From Mesorhizobium sp. AR07 (lineage in GTDB: Bacteria; Pseudomonadota; Alphaproteobacteria; Rhizobiales; Rhizobiaceae), in assembly GCF_024746815.1 (NCBI RefSeq), contig NZ_CP080528.1, forward strand, positions 310,001 to 374,000: a DNA stretch of 64,000 bases, given 5' to 3'. Within the stretch, counting starts at the first letter, position 1; the number at the start of each line of letters is the position of its first letter. Made by a program: the position numbers and the translations under genes. Of this stretch, positions 53,786 through 63,121 are shown piece by piece. The notes under the pieces were generated by a model, which saw only the letters and a list, made by a program, of their open reading frames with translations, had not been told where the DNA came from and searched no databases.

Positions 53786-54420
53786 GCAGCGTTGGGCGAG
53801 CGGATTGGGGTATCGGACGAGGAATGGGCACTGATCGGGCCGCTGCTGCCAGTCGAGCGGGGTCGAGGGTGCCGTCCGGCGCAGGAAAATCGGCGCTATT
53901 TCGAAGGCACGATATGGATGGCCCGAACCGGGCGCAATGGCGTCATCTGCCTGATGATATGGCAAATGGAACAGTGTCTTCCGCCGATACCGGCGATGGG
54001 TCGCGATGGGGGTGTTCGATTCGTTGCTCGAAACGCTCGCCGAGATGGTGGAACGCGATGCCACCGCCGACATGATCGATAGCACCGTTGTCCGGGCACA
54101 TCATTGTGCAGTCGGCATAAAAAGGGGACTCAGGAAACTGAGGCGCTTGGCCGATCGCGCGGCGGCTTCACCACCAAACTCCATGCGCGGTGCGACGGAA
54201 AAGGCCGACCTCTCGGCTTCGTCCTGACACCTGGCCAGGCGCATGATATTCAAGGCTTCGGCCCGCTGTTTCGAATGATCGCCGACCGTATCGAGGCGCT
54301 CCTGGCGGACAAGGGTTATGACTCCGACGCTATCCGTGAAGAGATCGCCAAAGCCGGCGTGGCAACGGTACGGTCACCCGTTGCGGCCGGACGTCAGACT
54401 CGGTTGAGTTTCAACACTAT
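53786..54420 (+). pseudogene. IS5-family transposase with several frameshifts
   Basis: The plus strand reads IGVSDEEWALIGPLLPVERG, ENRRYFEGTIWMARTG, SLLETLAEMVERDATADMID (in another frame) with STVVRAHHCAVG (first catalytic Asp), GRSRGGFTTKLHARCDGKGR and LLADKGYDSDAIREEIAKAG in a third frame, then breaks off. At least three indels and loss of the C-terminus. Confidence 0.75.
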
Positions 54421-54511
54421 CCAACGCGATAGAAGCCAATACAGCGTGTCGTGAAATTCCTCTATCGAGCCTCGGTCGATCACCGGTATGTTCGTGGGCG
54501 GAGACCGCTCG

Positions 54512-55771
54512 ATGGCATTTCGATTCGTACACACGGCCGATATTCATCTCGACTCGCCACTGCGTTCGCTGGCGATGCGAAACCCCGACCTTGCCGAACT
54601 TCTCGGAGACGTCAGCCGTAAGGCATTTGTCTCGATCGTGGATCTCTGCCTTGCGGAACGTGTCGATGCCCTGGTCATTGCCGGCGATCTCTATGATGGC
54701 GATCAGACGTCGATGAAAACGGCGCGGTTTCTGGCCTCACAGATGACACGGCTTCACCAGGCCGGCATCAAGGTTTTCAAGATTCGTGGCAATCATGACG
54801 CAATGTCGCGGATATCGAAACAGCTCGTGTTCCCGGACACGGTCACGATCTTCGGAGGCCGTCCCCAGTCAGTGCCGCAGACAGCCGGGGGGGTCGACGT
54901 CATGTTCCATGGCTTGAGCTTTGCTAGCCCCAAGGCGCCGGACAGTCTGCTTCCCAAGTATTCAGCTCCGCGTGAAGGCGCGGTCAATGTCGGCATCATG
55001 CATACGAGCCTGGCCGGATCGCCCGGCCACGACGTCTACGCTCCCTGCAGCGTCGCTGACCTGCACAGCCATGGCTTGGACTACTGGGCCCTTGGGCACA
55101 TCCATGTCCGCCAAGTCCATCCCGGGGCGAGCACCGTGGTGATGCCAGGAATTCCACAGGGCAGGGACATCAACGAGGCAGGCGAGAAATCCGTCACCCT
55201 GGTGACGATACGAGACGACCGCACCGTCGAGATCGAGGAACGGCCAACCAGTATCGCGCAATTCGAGCGGGTGAGCGTCGACGTGACCGCAACGGTGGAA
55301 TGGTCCGAAGTCGTCGGGCGAGTCCGCTCCGCGCTCGAAGATGTGCGTGCCTCTGTCAGGTCCCGTCATGCTGTGGTCCGTCTCGGCGTGACCGGGGCGT
55401 CACCTCTATCCTGGGCGCTGATCCGTGACCGCGACCTGCTGCTCGCAGAAGCCGAGCAGGTCGCGGAACAGACGGGAGACACCTGGGTGGAGAAGCTCGA
55501 GCTTAACGTTGCTCCATCCGCAGCCGAAACATCCGAGGGCGTCGCTGATCCGATTTTCGAACTCGCTCAATCCATGCGCGCCGATGCCAGCTCGGAAGCT
55601 TTCCGTGCCGAGGCGAGGGCGTTGGTCCAAAAGATGATCGCGGATCTTCCGCCTGACGGGCGCGATTTCGCCGGCAAAGACGAGGCTGAGCTGGAGTCGT
55701 TCCTCGACAGGGTGCTTGCCAACGGCGCCGACCTGGTCACCGCCCGCCTCAAGGCCGGTGGGTCACAATGA
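54512..55771 (+). CDS. yhaO: SbcD/Mre11-like metallophosphoesterase (YhaO type)
   Basis: A 419-residue DNA exonuclease-type protein. Metal-binding motifs: HTADIHLDSPLRSL (D10, H12), VIAGDLYDGDQTS, FKIRGNHDAMSR, VGIMHTSLAG and LDYWALGHIHVRQ. The C-terminal part is the extended YhaO region. ATG 54512 is preferred to 54488 because MAFRFVHTADIH is the normal family start and a GGGCGGAG stretch precedes it. The stop overlaps the next start by 4 nt. With YhaN it probably forms an Mre11-Rad50-like complex processing DNA ends; such pairs also turn up in defence contexts. Confidence 0.9.
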   Translation: MAFRFVHTADIHLDSPLRSLAMRNPDLAELLGDVSRKAFVSIVDLCLAERVDALVIAGDLYDGDQTSMKTARFLASQMTRLHQAGIKVFKIRGNHDAMSRISKQLVFPDTVTIFGGRPQSVPQTAGGVDVMFHGLSFASPKAPDSLLPKYSAPREGAVNVGIMHTSLAGSPGHDVYAPCSVADLHSHGLDYWALGHIHVRQVHPGASTVVMPGIPQGRDINEAGEKSVTLVTIRDDRTVEIEERPTSIAQFERVSVDVTATVEWSEVVGRVRSALEDVRASVRSRHAVVRLGVTGASPLSWALIRDRDLLLAEAEQVAEQTGDTWVEKLELNVAPSAAETSEGVADPIFELAQSMRADASSEAFRAEARALVQKMIADLPPDGRDFAGKDEAELESFLDRVLANGADLVTARLKAGGSQ

Positions 55772-58700
55772 GGCTCCGGCGACTTGATCTCATTCGCTAT
55801 GGCAAGTTCACCGACAGGACGATCGACTTCGGGCCGAAACCGGAATCCGGTCCCGACCTGCATATCGTCTTCGGCCTGAACGAAGCCGGCAAGTCGACCG
55901 CGCTTTCCGGCTATCTCGATCTGCTGTTCGGCATCGAGGAACGCAGCCGCTACAATTTCCTGCACGAGTACAGCGCAATGCGCATCGGCGGTGTGCTCGA
56001 ACTTGGCGGCGCGGAGCACTCGTTCACACGCACGAAACAGCGCACCAACCCATTGTTGAACGCGAATGGCCAACCGGTCAGCGAAATGGCGATTTCAGCA
56101 CATCTCGCCGGGCTGTCTCGCGACGCATACGAGACCATGTTCTCGTTGGACGACGAAACGCTGGAAGCAGGTGGAAAATCAATCCTGGAATCGCGCGGCG
56201 ACCTAGGCAAGCTGCTGTTCACGGCCAGCGCTGGCCTCGGGCACGCAAGCGATACATTGAGCGTGCTGGAGGCCGAAGCGGACAAGCTCTATCGCAAGCA
56301 GGCACACGGAACCGAGCTTGCGCTGCTCAAGAAGCGGCTTGCGGAACTGAAGTCCGGGAAGGAGGCAATCGACACCTTGGCGTCGACGTTCGAAACTCTC
56401 GAGACAGAGCGTCTGGACGCGACGGAAAAATACGACCGCAGCATCGCCGAACGGTCGGTGCTGTCGGCTTGGCTCGATACGATCGCGAAATATCTTCGCG
56501 CGATCCCGATCCTTGCTGATATCCGACGTAAGGAAGCCCAACTAGCCGAGTTGCCTGAGATCGCTTCACCGTTACGGACCTGGACGGGCAGCATCGCGGA
56601 CATGATCGAGACCGACGCCAGTCTGAGAACGCGGCTATCCGCGAGTGGGGACGAGCTCGAGCGGGTGACGACGAAAATCGCCTCGGTCGATGTGGACGCG
56701 GTGATCCTTGCGATCTCCGAACGGGTTCGCGGCCTGGCCGACCGCAAGGTGCGCCACGTCTCGGCCGGTCTCGACCTGCCAAGTCGCAGGACGGAGCTGC
56801 AAATCCTCGACAATGCCGTGGCGACCTGCCTTGCCGCTCTTGGAAGGTCCTCCGAGCTACACCCTGCCAAACTGCTCTTGCCTGCTGCAACCATTGGCGC
56901 TGTGCGCACCATGGTCGAGCAGCGCTCCGGGATCGTTACCAGCCTGCGCGTTGCGCGTGAGGAGGCCGCGGCAGCTGCTGATGCGCTCCAGGCGGCACGC
57001 GAGCGGGTCGGCGAAGAACGGGCCGTGCCGGAGCCTGCCAGGGCAAGGCTGGTTTCGGCTTTGTCTACGGCAAAGGCCAGCGGGTACATGAGGGAGACCA
57101 AGGCGGCACGCGAGGCCGCAGATGCAGGTGCAATTCGATGGGAAGCTGCGATCGCGCGCTTGCATCCCTGGTCGGGAGATGCTCAGGCATTGGCCAGGAT
57201 CGCCATTCCGAATGCTGGGCGGCTTGGCGCATGGAAGGCGCTGGCAGCAGAGCTCGGGATGAGCAGGGGCGTCCTTTCCGAACGTCTTGCCGAGCACCAA
57301 GGCCATCACGACTTGCTTTCGGCGCGGCTGGAAGCCCTTCGTGCCTCGGTCGATGTCACCGACGATGACGCGGCGGACGCTATTCGGCGCGCCCGGGACG
57401 ACGCCTGGGCAAGGCATCGCGATGACCTGACTGGCGATACGGCGGATGATTTCGCGGCAGCACTGGCTCGAGACGACAGCGTCGCGGCAGGCCGTCTAGC
57501 CAACGCCCGGGAGCTCGTTGAGATCCGCAGCACAAACCGCAACCTCGCAGAAACCGCCGCCACCATCGCGCATACGCGCGACCAACTTGAACGCAACAGC
57601 TCAGATCGGGAGGCTGTGCCCTCGGAAGTTCTTGCAGTCGCAAGAGACCTGCTTGGAGAAATCCCCGAGACATCCCCCGAACAGCTGATCGAACTGATCG
57701 AGGATCGCATTGCTGCCCGGATCGATGCGCTCGCGGCCTGGGAGGAGATCGAGCTTTCCCGCAAGAAGACCGAGCGGGCGGTTGATGAGGAAGGCCGAAT
57801 ACGCCTGGAGCTGAGCGGCGCACGGGCGAGCGTTGGCGTCGGTTCGGATCCTGGTGACAGCCTGGAGACGGCCATGGCCGTGGCAGAGCTGTTCCTTGAG
57901 AGACAATTCAAGGTGGACGCTGAGCGCACCGAGGCGCTCAAGACCGTTGGCACAAGGCAAGAGGATCTGGCCGCTAGACGCCGAGCCATCGAAGTCGCTG
58001 AGCGACGTGAGGATGAATGGCTAGCCGGCGTTGCCGAAGCGCTCAAGGGCACCTGGCTCGAGAGCGGCATCTCGGCGCCCGGCGTCGGGGGCGTCCTCGA
58101 TCAATTGGCTGAACTTTCCAAATGTCTTCAAGACCGGGACGCCATGCGACTCCGTATCGAGAAGATGGAGGCCGACAGGGACAATTTTCTGGTCGAGGTT
58201 ACCGCCGTTGCAGCCGAAGCGGGCGAGGCGGCCAACGACGACGAACCGGAACAGCTGGCGGTTCGGCTTGCCGAGCGCCTGGAGCGCGCCGAGCGCATGC
58301 GCGAGGCCAAGGCAGGCCTCGTCAATGACCTGCAGCGCCTGCAGGATGGGCGTGAGACCCTCGATGCCGAGATTTCGGTACATGAGCGCCGCAGGAACGA
58401 GGTCCTGAGCGTCTTTGGCGTGGCCACGCTATCCGAAGTCGTGCAACGCGACGAACTGCTGCGCGACAGGGATCGCCTGCGCACAGCCGTGGCCGGACTT
58501 GAGGAGCAGCTGTCGTCCGAGCTCGCGGTGGAGGGGTTCGAGCAGGCGCGTTCGATATTGGATGCTGTCGATCTCGACAGTCTCGCAATCGAGAAGGCTG
58601 AGGCAGAGCAACGGCTTCGCGCTTCTGACGAGGCGATACAGCACCAGCTCATTCGGCAGACGCGCGCGACCGACAAGCTGGACGCGATTGGCGGCGACAG

Positions 58701-59241
58701 CGCTGTTGCCCGGATAGATGCCGAACGGCGCACCGTCCTTCTGGAAATCGAGGAAAAGGCCGTCCGCTACATCGAGCTGAAATTGGGAATAATGTCGGCT
58801 GGAAATGCTCTGCGTCTCTACCGCGAGCGTCACCGCTCCGGGATGATGGAGCGCGCATCAGACGCGTTCGCCCTCATGACGCGCGGCCAGTACTCTGGCC
58901 TGACAACTCAACCTGTGAAGGGTGGGGAAGTGCTCATCGCGTTGCAGCGCGATGGGCAATCCAAGGTCGCCGACGCGCTGTCAAAGGGCGCGCGCTTTCA
59001 GCTCTACCTGGCGCTCAGGCTTGCTGGGTACTACGAATTTGCGCAATTTCGACCCTCAGTTCCATTCATCGCCGACGACATAATGGAAACCTTCGACCAT
59101 GTCCGATCCGAGGAGGTTTTCCGGCTGTTTGGGGAGATGGCAAGTGCAGGGCAGGTTGTCTACCTGACGCATCACCAGCACCTGTGCGAGATCGCCAAGG
59201 CTGTTGTGCCGAGCGTAGCGATTCACGAACTTGGAGAGTAA
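55768..59241 (+). CDS. yhaN: SbcC/Rad50-like ATPase (YhaN type)
   Basis: A 1157-residue SMC-like ATPase. The N-terminal Walker A is GLNEAGKST (residues 36-44) in IVFGLNEAGKSTALSGYLDL, and the Q-loop region is NFLHEYSAMRIGG. Long coiled coils rich in Glu, Arg and Ala occupy about residues 180-1030. The C-terminal lobe has LSKGARFQLYLALRLAGYYE (signature-like) and VPFIADDIMETFDHVRS (Walker B and D loop), then VVYLTHHQHLCEIA. No zinc-hook CxxC is seen, in keeping with YhaN rather than SbcC. Intact and translationally coupled to yhaO. The partner nuclease probably acts under ATP control of this protein. Confidence 0.9.
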   Translation: MRLRRLDLIRYGKFTDRTIDFGPKPESGPDLHIVFGLNEAGKSTALSGYLDLLFGIEERSRYNFLHEYSAMRIGGVLELGGAEHSFTRTKQRTNPLLNANGQPVSEMAISAHLAGLSRDAYETMFSLDDETLEAGGKSILESRGDLGKLLFTASAGLGHASDTLSVLEAEADKLYRKQAHGTELALLKKRLAELKSGKEAIDTLASTFETLETERLDATEKYDRSIAERSVLSAWLDTIAKYLRAIPILADIRRKEAQLAELPEIASPLRTWTGSIADMIETDASLRTRLSASGDELERVTTKIASVDVDAVILAISERVRGLADRKVRHVSAGLDLPSRRTELQILDNAVATCLAALGRSSELHPAKLLLPAATIGAVRTMVEQRSGIVTSLRVAREEAAAAADALQAARERVGEERAVPEPARARLVSALSTAKASGYMRETKAAREAADAGAIRWEAAIARLHPWSGDAQALARIAIPNAGRLGAWKALAAELGMSRGVLSERLAEHQGHHDLLSARLEALRASVDVTDDDAADAIRRARDDAWARHRDDLTGDTADDFAAALARDDSVAAGRLANARELVEIRSTNRNLAETAATIAHTRDQLERNSSDREAVPSEVLAVARDLLGEIPETSPEQLIELIEDRIAARIDALAAWEEIELSRKKTERAVDEEGRIRLELSGARASVGVGSDPGDSLETAMAVAELFLERQFKVDAERTEALKTVGTRQEDLAARRRAIEVAERREDEWLAGVAEALKGTWLESGISAPGVGGVLDQLAELSKCLQDRDAMRLRIEKMEADRDNFLVEVTAVAAEAGEAANDDEPEQLAVRLAERLERAERMREAKAGLVNDLQRLQDGRETLDAEISVHERRRNEVLSVFGVATLSEVVQRDELLRDRDRLRTAVAGLEEQLSSELAVEGFEQARSILDAVDLDSLAIEKAEAEQRLRASDEAIQHQLIRQTRATDKLDAIGGDSAVARIDAERRTVLLEIEEKAVRYIELKLGIMSAGNALRLYRERHRSGMMERASDAFALMTRGQYSGLTTQPVKGGEVLIALQRDGQSKVADALSKGARFQLYLALRLAGYYEFAQFRPSVPFIADDIMETFDHVRSEEVFRLFGEMASAGQVVYLTHHQHLCEIAKAVVPSVAIHELGE

Positions 59242-59362
59242 TGGGTGATTGTGTCGTAACCGCTCTACGTCGATGAGGGCGTTTTGCGCTATCAATCATT
59301 TGATGAGGACGTCGAGCTCGGCAGCTACTTGGATTGTTAGTAGCAAGTTAGCCAGGTTGTTG

Positions 59363-59388
59363 GTCCGAAATATGTGGATTTTTCGGAC
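59363..59388. promoter_or_regulatory. upstream operator palindrome of the AbiE-like locus
   Basis: Half-sites GTCCGAAA and TTTCGGAC are separated by 10 nt. The same 26-bp layout recurs 45 bp downstream, immediately before the antitoxin start. Pairs of such inverted repeats are how AbiEi-type antitoxins autoregulate (known for the family). Confidence 0.65.
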
Positions 59389-59407
59389 ATTCCAGGGCTT
59401 GGCGTTC

Positions 59408-59433
59408 GTCCGAAATACGTACATATTTCGGAC
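59408..59433. promoter_or_regulatory. proximal operator palindrome abutting the antitoxin start
   Basis: A nearly perfect 26-bp palindrome (12 of 13 pairs) with the same GTCCGAAA and TTTCGGAC arms. It ends directly at the ATG (59434), so a bound protein would also block translation-start DNA. The transcript leader must be very short or begin upstream. Confidence 0.7.
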
Positions 59434-60018
59434 ATGAGCGAGACTCGATCTGACCTGAAGGCTCTCATCCAAGATCACATGGCGACAAGTCCGCCACGCA
59501 CAGTCTGGAACGCCTGCGGATTTTCTTAACCTCGGCAATCGCGATGCGGTGGACAAAGTGCTGCAGCGGATGGTCAAGGCCGCCGAACTGCAGCGGATTG
59601 ATCGCGGACTTTACGATCGACCAACGTTCACACCTTGACTCAACAGAAAAGCCCACCAGCCCCCCGTGGCGTCATCGACGCCGTGGCGCGGCGTGATCAG
59701 ATCCGGGCTCTCGTTGACGGCAAGACCGCAGCAAATGACCTCGGCCTGACTGACGCTGTACCAGCCCGCATCGTCGTACACGCCGATGCGCGGTTGCGGC
59801 CGATTCGACTTGGCAACCTCGACATCACCTTCCGGCCCACGTCGGCCAGCAAACTCTACTGGGCTGGGCGTCCGGCAATGCGCGTCGTCCAGGCGCTGCA
59901 TTGGATGCGCGATATGCTAGGCCAAGATGAAGGGAACCAGAAACTGTTACGGCGCCTGCGCCGACTGCTGAACGATCCCGACCAAGGTGACCGCCTCCGT
60001 GCCGACTTGGCGGCTTGA
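59434..60018 (+). pseudogene. AbiEi-like antitoxin (DUF6088 type), frameshifted
   Basis: The frame from ATG 59434 (MSETRSDLKALIQDHMATSP) breaks near 59511, where one extra A follows TGG. In the corrected frame it reads TPADFLNLGNRDAVDKVLQR, MVKAAELQRIDRGLYDRPTF (winged helix). A second shift near 59634 leads to RGVIDAVARRDQIRALVDGK, TAANDLGLTDAVPARIVVHA and SKLYWAGRPAMRVVQALHWM, the effector-binding half. A further deletion seems to affect the C-terminus after 60018. In AbiE systems the antitoxin represses its operon and counters the nucleotidyltransferase toxin. Non-functional as written. Confidence 0.75.
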
Positions 60019-60100
60019 AGCCCCTACTGCAGGACGCCGCTGAGGTATCCCAAGGCCGGCTCCAGCCGAGCGGGACTATGCCTCCGAGAATGCTGAGCCA

Positions 60101-60341
60101 ATGAATTCTGCTTACGACCAGGTCCTGAGCGCCGACACCGAGACAAGAATGGGCTTGTTTACAACAACAGCTCAGCGTCTTAACTCCAGGCCGCAGAATA
60201 TCGAAAAAGGACTTCTGGGTCTGCTGGACCTTGGACGCCCTGTTCATGGCCTGCCTGCCGACAGTCCAAGGCTACTCTTCAAGGGCGGCACTTCCCTTTC
60301 CAAGGGGTTCGGCCTTATCAGCCGGTTTTCCGAGGACATCG
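60101..60341 (+). pseudogene. AbiEii-like nucleotidyltransferase toxin, cut by a group II intron
   Basis: The frame from ATG 60101 reads NSAYDQVLSADTETRMGLFT and GLPADSPRLLFKGGTSLSKG, then FGLISRFSEDI. GGTSLSK and SEDID are the signature motifs of AbiEii toxins. The group II intron enters after SEDI plus one base, exactly at the second catalytic motif. Upstream, a short stretch (60202-60242) is out of frame: one inserted G and one missing A flank a segment whose native frame reads KDFWVCWTLDALF. The downstream exon lies outside the window. Confidence 0.8.
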
Positions 60342-60531
60342 GTGCGCCGTGACGGCGCGGGAGGTGAAGTATGACTTAGGTATCACCTCCCAAACATGCT
60401 GATTTTCGACCGGCGGCTGTAACGCCGCCCCTCTGCAGAGAACAGTAGATGGAAGGTACGCATACGACGAAGGCCGCATGATTGGCACGCGCGCGTGGGC
60501 GCGGCGGGCTCTATGATGACGTTGCGTGAGG

Positions 60532-62217
60532 TCAGGCGGCCTGCTGATTGGCGGGTTTGTCGGCTTCGCGCAGGCGCTTCCAGTGCCAGGGCAGTAATTC
60601 GTGCAGACGCGAGGTGGGAAGATCGGCAATGCGGGCCAGGACATCGGCGAGCCAGGCTTTCGGGTCGACGTCGTTGAGGCGTGCCGTCGTGATGAGGGTA
60701 AGCATAACGGCGGCGCGGTCGGCGCCGCGCTGGGAACCGGCGAAGGTCCAGTTGCGCCTTCCCAGAGCAATACCGCGCAGCGCTCTTTCGGCCGCGTTGT
60801 TGCTGAGGCAGATTCTGCCGTCATCGATGAAGCGGGCGAAGTCGGCCCAGCGCCTGAGCATGTAGTTGATCGGCTTCAGGACCTCGGAAGAGCGCGAGAG
60901 GGTATCGCGCTCGCGGAGCAACCAGGCGTGCATGTCGTCGAGAAGTGGTTTGCTCTTCTCCTGCCGCACGGCATACCGCCCGTCAGCGCTGCGGCCGTTG
61001 ATGGCGCGCTCGATCTCGAACAGCGCGTCGAGGCGCCTGACCGCCTCCAGCGCGATCGGGGAGATCGGTTTGCCCTTCTTGCCATCTCGGGCCTTTTTCG
61101 CGATGTCGGCCAATTCGAAGAATCCTCGCCGCGCATGGGCGTAGCAAAAGGCGGGCGTGATCGGCTGCTCCTTCCGCTGCGGGTCGAACAACGGCTCGAA
61201 GCCACTGTAACAGTCGCACTGAAGGATGCCGCCGAATCCGGCCAGATGTTTCTGAGGATGCTCGCCGCGCCGGTCGCTCGAGGCGTAATAGATCGCCGCC
61301 GGCGGCGCCGGCCCGGCGAAGGGACGGTCATCGCGCGTATAGGTCCATATGCGCCCGGTCGCGCACTTGCCCTTCGCCAGGATGCGAATGGTGGTGTCGT
61401 CGCCATGAAGGCGCTCGGCCGCGAGCACATGGCGCTCGATCAGCTGGAAGAGCGGCATGACGGCGAAGGTTCCGTGGCCGACCTGATCGGCCAGCGTCGA
61501 CAGCGGCAGGTCGATCCCCTCGGCCTTGAAGCGCGCACTCTGTCGGTTGAGTGGAGCATGCATGCCGAACTTGTCGAACAGGATTGTCGCCAGCAGTCGG
61601 GGACCGATGAAGCCGCGCGGCGTGGCGTGGAACGGCGCCGGCGGCTGGGTGATCTTCTCGCAGTCGCGGCAGGTGAACTTTTCGCGCACCGTCTCGATCA
61701 GCTTGAAGCGGCGCGGGATCTCCTCCAACGTCTCGGTCACGTCCTCACCCAGTTTCGACAGCCGCGATCCGCCGCAGCAGGCGCAGGCAGTTGGAGGGTC
61801 GATGACGACGCGCTCGTGTTCGATGTCATCCGGCCATGGCTTGCGCACCGGCCGTTTGCGCGTGAAGGGGCGCACCGTCTGGGTCTTCGCCGCCGCGGCC
61901 TGCGCGGCAAGCTCGTCCTCGGTCGCCGAGGTGACGAGTTCTTCGAGCTCCAATTCCAACTGCTCGATCAGCCGCACCGTGCGCTCGGAGCGCTGCCCGT
62001 ACAGTTCGCGTTTCAGCTTCTCGATGCGCAGCTCGAGATGCGCAATCCGGGCCTCGGTGTCGGACAGCATGGCCTGCGCGTTGGCGGCTTCAGCCTGCCA
62101 GTTGGCAGCATCCGCGACCGCCACATCGCGTTCAGCCTGCAACGCCTCACGTTCAGCCAGCAGCGCCACGTAGGCGCTGGCAAGATCCGAGGGGAGCTCA
62201 ACCGGCTTCGAAGTCAT
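60532..62217 (-). CDS. tnpC: IS66 transposase TnpC
   Basis: A 561-residue DDE transposase. The N-terminus is coiled coil (residues 15-80); the zinc finger is ACACCGGSRLSKLG and FTCRDCEKITQPPAPFHA. The catalytic core has ERLHGDDTTIRILAKGK (first Asp), ILQCDCYSGFEPLF (second Asp) and RICLSNNAAERALRGIALGR (Glu), then the C-terminal NWTFAGSQRGADRAAVML. Normal length, no lesions. It is transcribed after tnpB. Confidence 0.93.
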   Translation of the reverse strand: MTSKPVELPSDLASAYVALLAEREALQAERDVAVADAANWQAEAANAQAMLSDTEARIAHLELRIEKLKRELYGQRSERTVRLIEQLELELEELVTSATEDELAAQAAAAKTQTVRPFTRKRPVRKPWPDDIEHERVVIDPPTACACCGGSRLSKLGEDVTETLEEIPRRFKLIETVREKFTCRDCEKITQPPAPFHATPRGFIGPRLLATILFDKFGMHAPLNRQSARFKAEGIDLPLSTLADQVGHGTFAVMPLFQLIERHVLAAERLHGDDTTIRILAKGKCATGRIWTYTRDDRPFAGPAPPAAIYYASSDRRGEHPQKHLAGFGGILQCDCYSGFEPLFDPQRKEQPITPAFCYAHARRGFFELADIAKKARDGKKGKPISPIALEAVRRLDALFEIERAINGRSADGRYAVRQEKSKPLLDDMHAWLLRERDTLSRSSEVLKPINYMLRRWADFARFIDDGRICLSNNAAERALRGIALGRRNWTFAGSQRGADRAAVMLTLITTARLNDVDPKAWLADVLARIADLPTSRLHELLPWHWKRLREADKPANQQAA

Positions 62218-62261
62218 ATGCCGATTGAATCACATTCCATTGTATTTTCAATTAAAAAATG

Positions 62262-62606
62262 CTACCCAACCCGAGCAGGACGCCACGTTTCCTGAGGGTT
62301 CCGCCAGTCTATGCCAGACAAGAGATAACTCAGCTGTGCAGAAGATACTGTCACAGCTCCACCCTCAACTGTCGGCCATATGAAGCGGCCGCGCTCAAGT
62401 CTTTTTGTGAACAGGCATGCTCCTTGGCCATCATGCCAGATGACCTTCAACAAATTTCCGCGTTTCCCCCTGAAGCAAAACAGGTTGCCCCCAAGGGGAT
62501 TATGTTTGAGGACCTCCTGCACCCGTAGCGCCAGTGATGGAAAGCCACATCTCATGTCGGTGTAGCCTGTGGCTAACCACACACGCACGCCTTCTGTCGG
62601 GATCAT
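62262..62606 (-). CDS. tnpB: IS66 accessory protein TnpB
   Basis: A 114-residue protein with the conserved start VRVWLATGYTDMRCGFPSLA and GGNLFCFRGKRGNLLKVIWH DGQGACLFTKRLERGRF. Needed with TnpA and TnpC for IS66 transposition. Its ATG overlaps the tnpA stop by 4 nt. Intact. Confidence 0.93.
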   Translation of the reverse strand: MIPTEGVRVWLATGYTDMRCGFPSLALRVQEVLKHNPLGGNLFCFRGKRGNLLKVIWHDGQGACLFTKRLERGRFIWPTVEGGAVTVSSAQLSYLLSGIDWRNPQETWRPARVG

Positions 62607-63121
62607 CGCAGCATTTCCAGCCCCTGCAAGATCCGCATCAGGACACTTACGTCAACAGTGCGGTCAACGATCACACGCCGGCCGTTGGCCCCGACGATTT
62701 CCATCCGGCCACCGGTAGACACCGCTTGGCTGATCGTAGCTGGTACTTCAGAGTGCGATCGCGCAGGAGCCGACTCTTCCGGCTCTACATCGTGCACGCT
62801 GGGACCGACAACACCCATGTCAATGAAGGCGATCGGAGGGGTCTCAGGCACCGAGTTGGCTCGGCCCAATCGCCCTTGCTGGGCTTGCTTCATCCAGATG
62901 AACAAGTGGTTCGCGTTCATGTCGTGACGCCGCGCCACAATCGACACCGGATCACCGGACTCCTGCACCTCACGCACGATCGCCAGCTTCTGCTCGACCG
63001 TCCAGGAGCGGCGCGTCCGCTGTCGGCCCGCACCCGGCGGCAGCGGCAGGGCCGCGGACGTGCTCGCATCAACCGTCGACGGCTGCTCCATAGCCAGATA
63101 CTTCATTCGCCAAGCGTCCAC
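62603..63121 (-). CDS. tnpA: IS66 accessory protein TnpA
   Basis: A 172-residue protein with an HTH region RRSWTVEQKLAIVREVQESG and ARRHDMNANHLFIWMKQAQQ, and the C-terminal GGRMEIVGANGRRVIVDRTV. The ORF opens at 63121, but the ATG at 63103 or 63091 could be the true start. Intact. A scrap of a related tnpA occurs near 13508-13660. Confidence 0.88.
   Translation of the reverse strand: MDAWRMKYLAMEQPSTVDASTSAALPLPPGAGRQRTRRSWTVEQKLAIVREVQESGDPVSIVARRHDMNANHLFIWMKQAQQGRLGRANSVPETPPIAFIDMGVVGPSVHDVEPEESAPARSHSEVPATISQAVSTGGRMEIVGANGRRVIVDRTVDVSVLMRILQGLEMLR

Noticed and set aside
60601..62295. Plus-strand frame of 564 codons inside IS66
   Set aside because: Antisense to tnpC, which has full IS66 motifs; the plus frame shows none.
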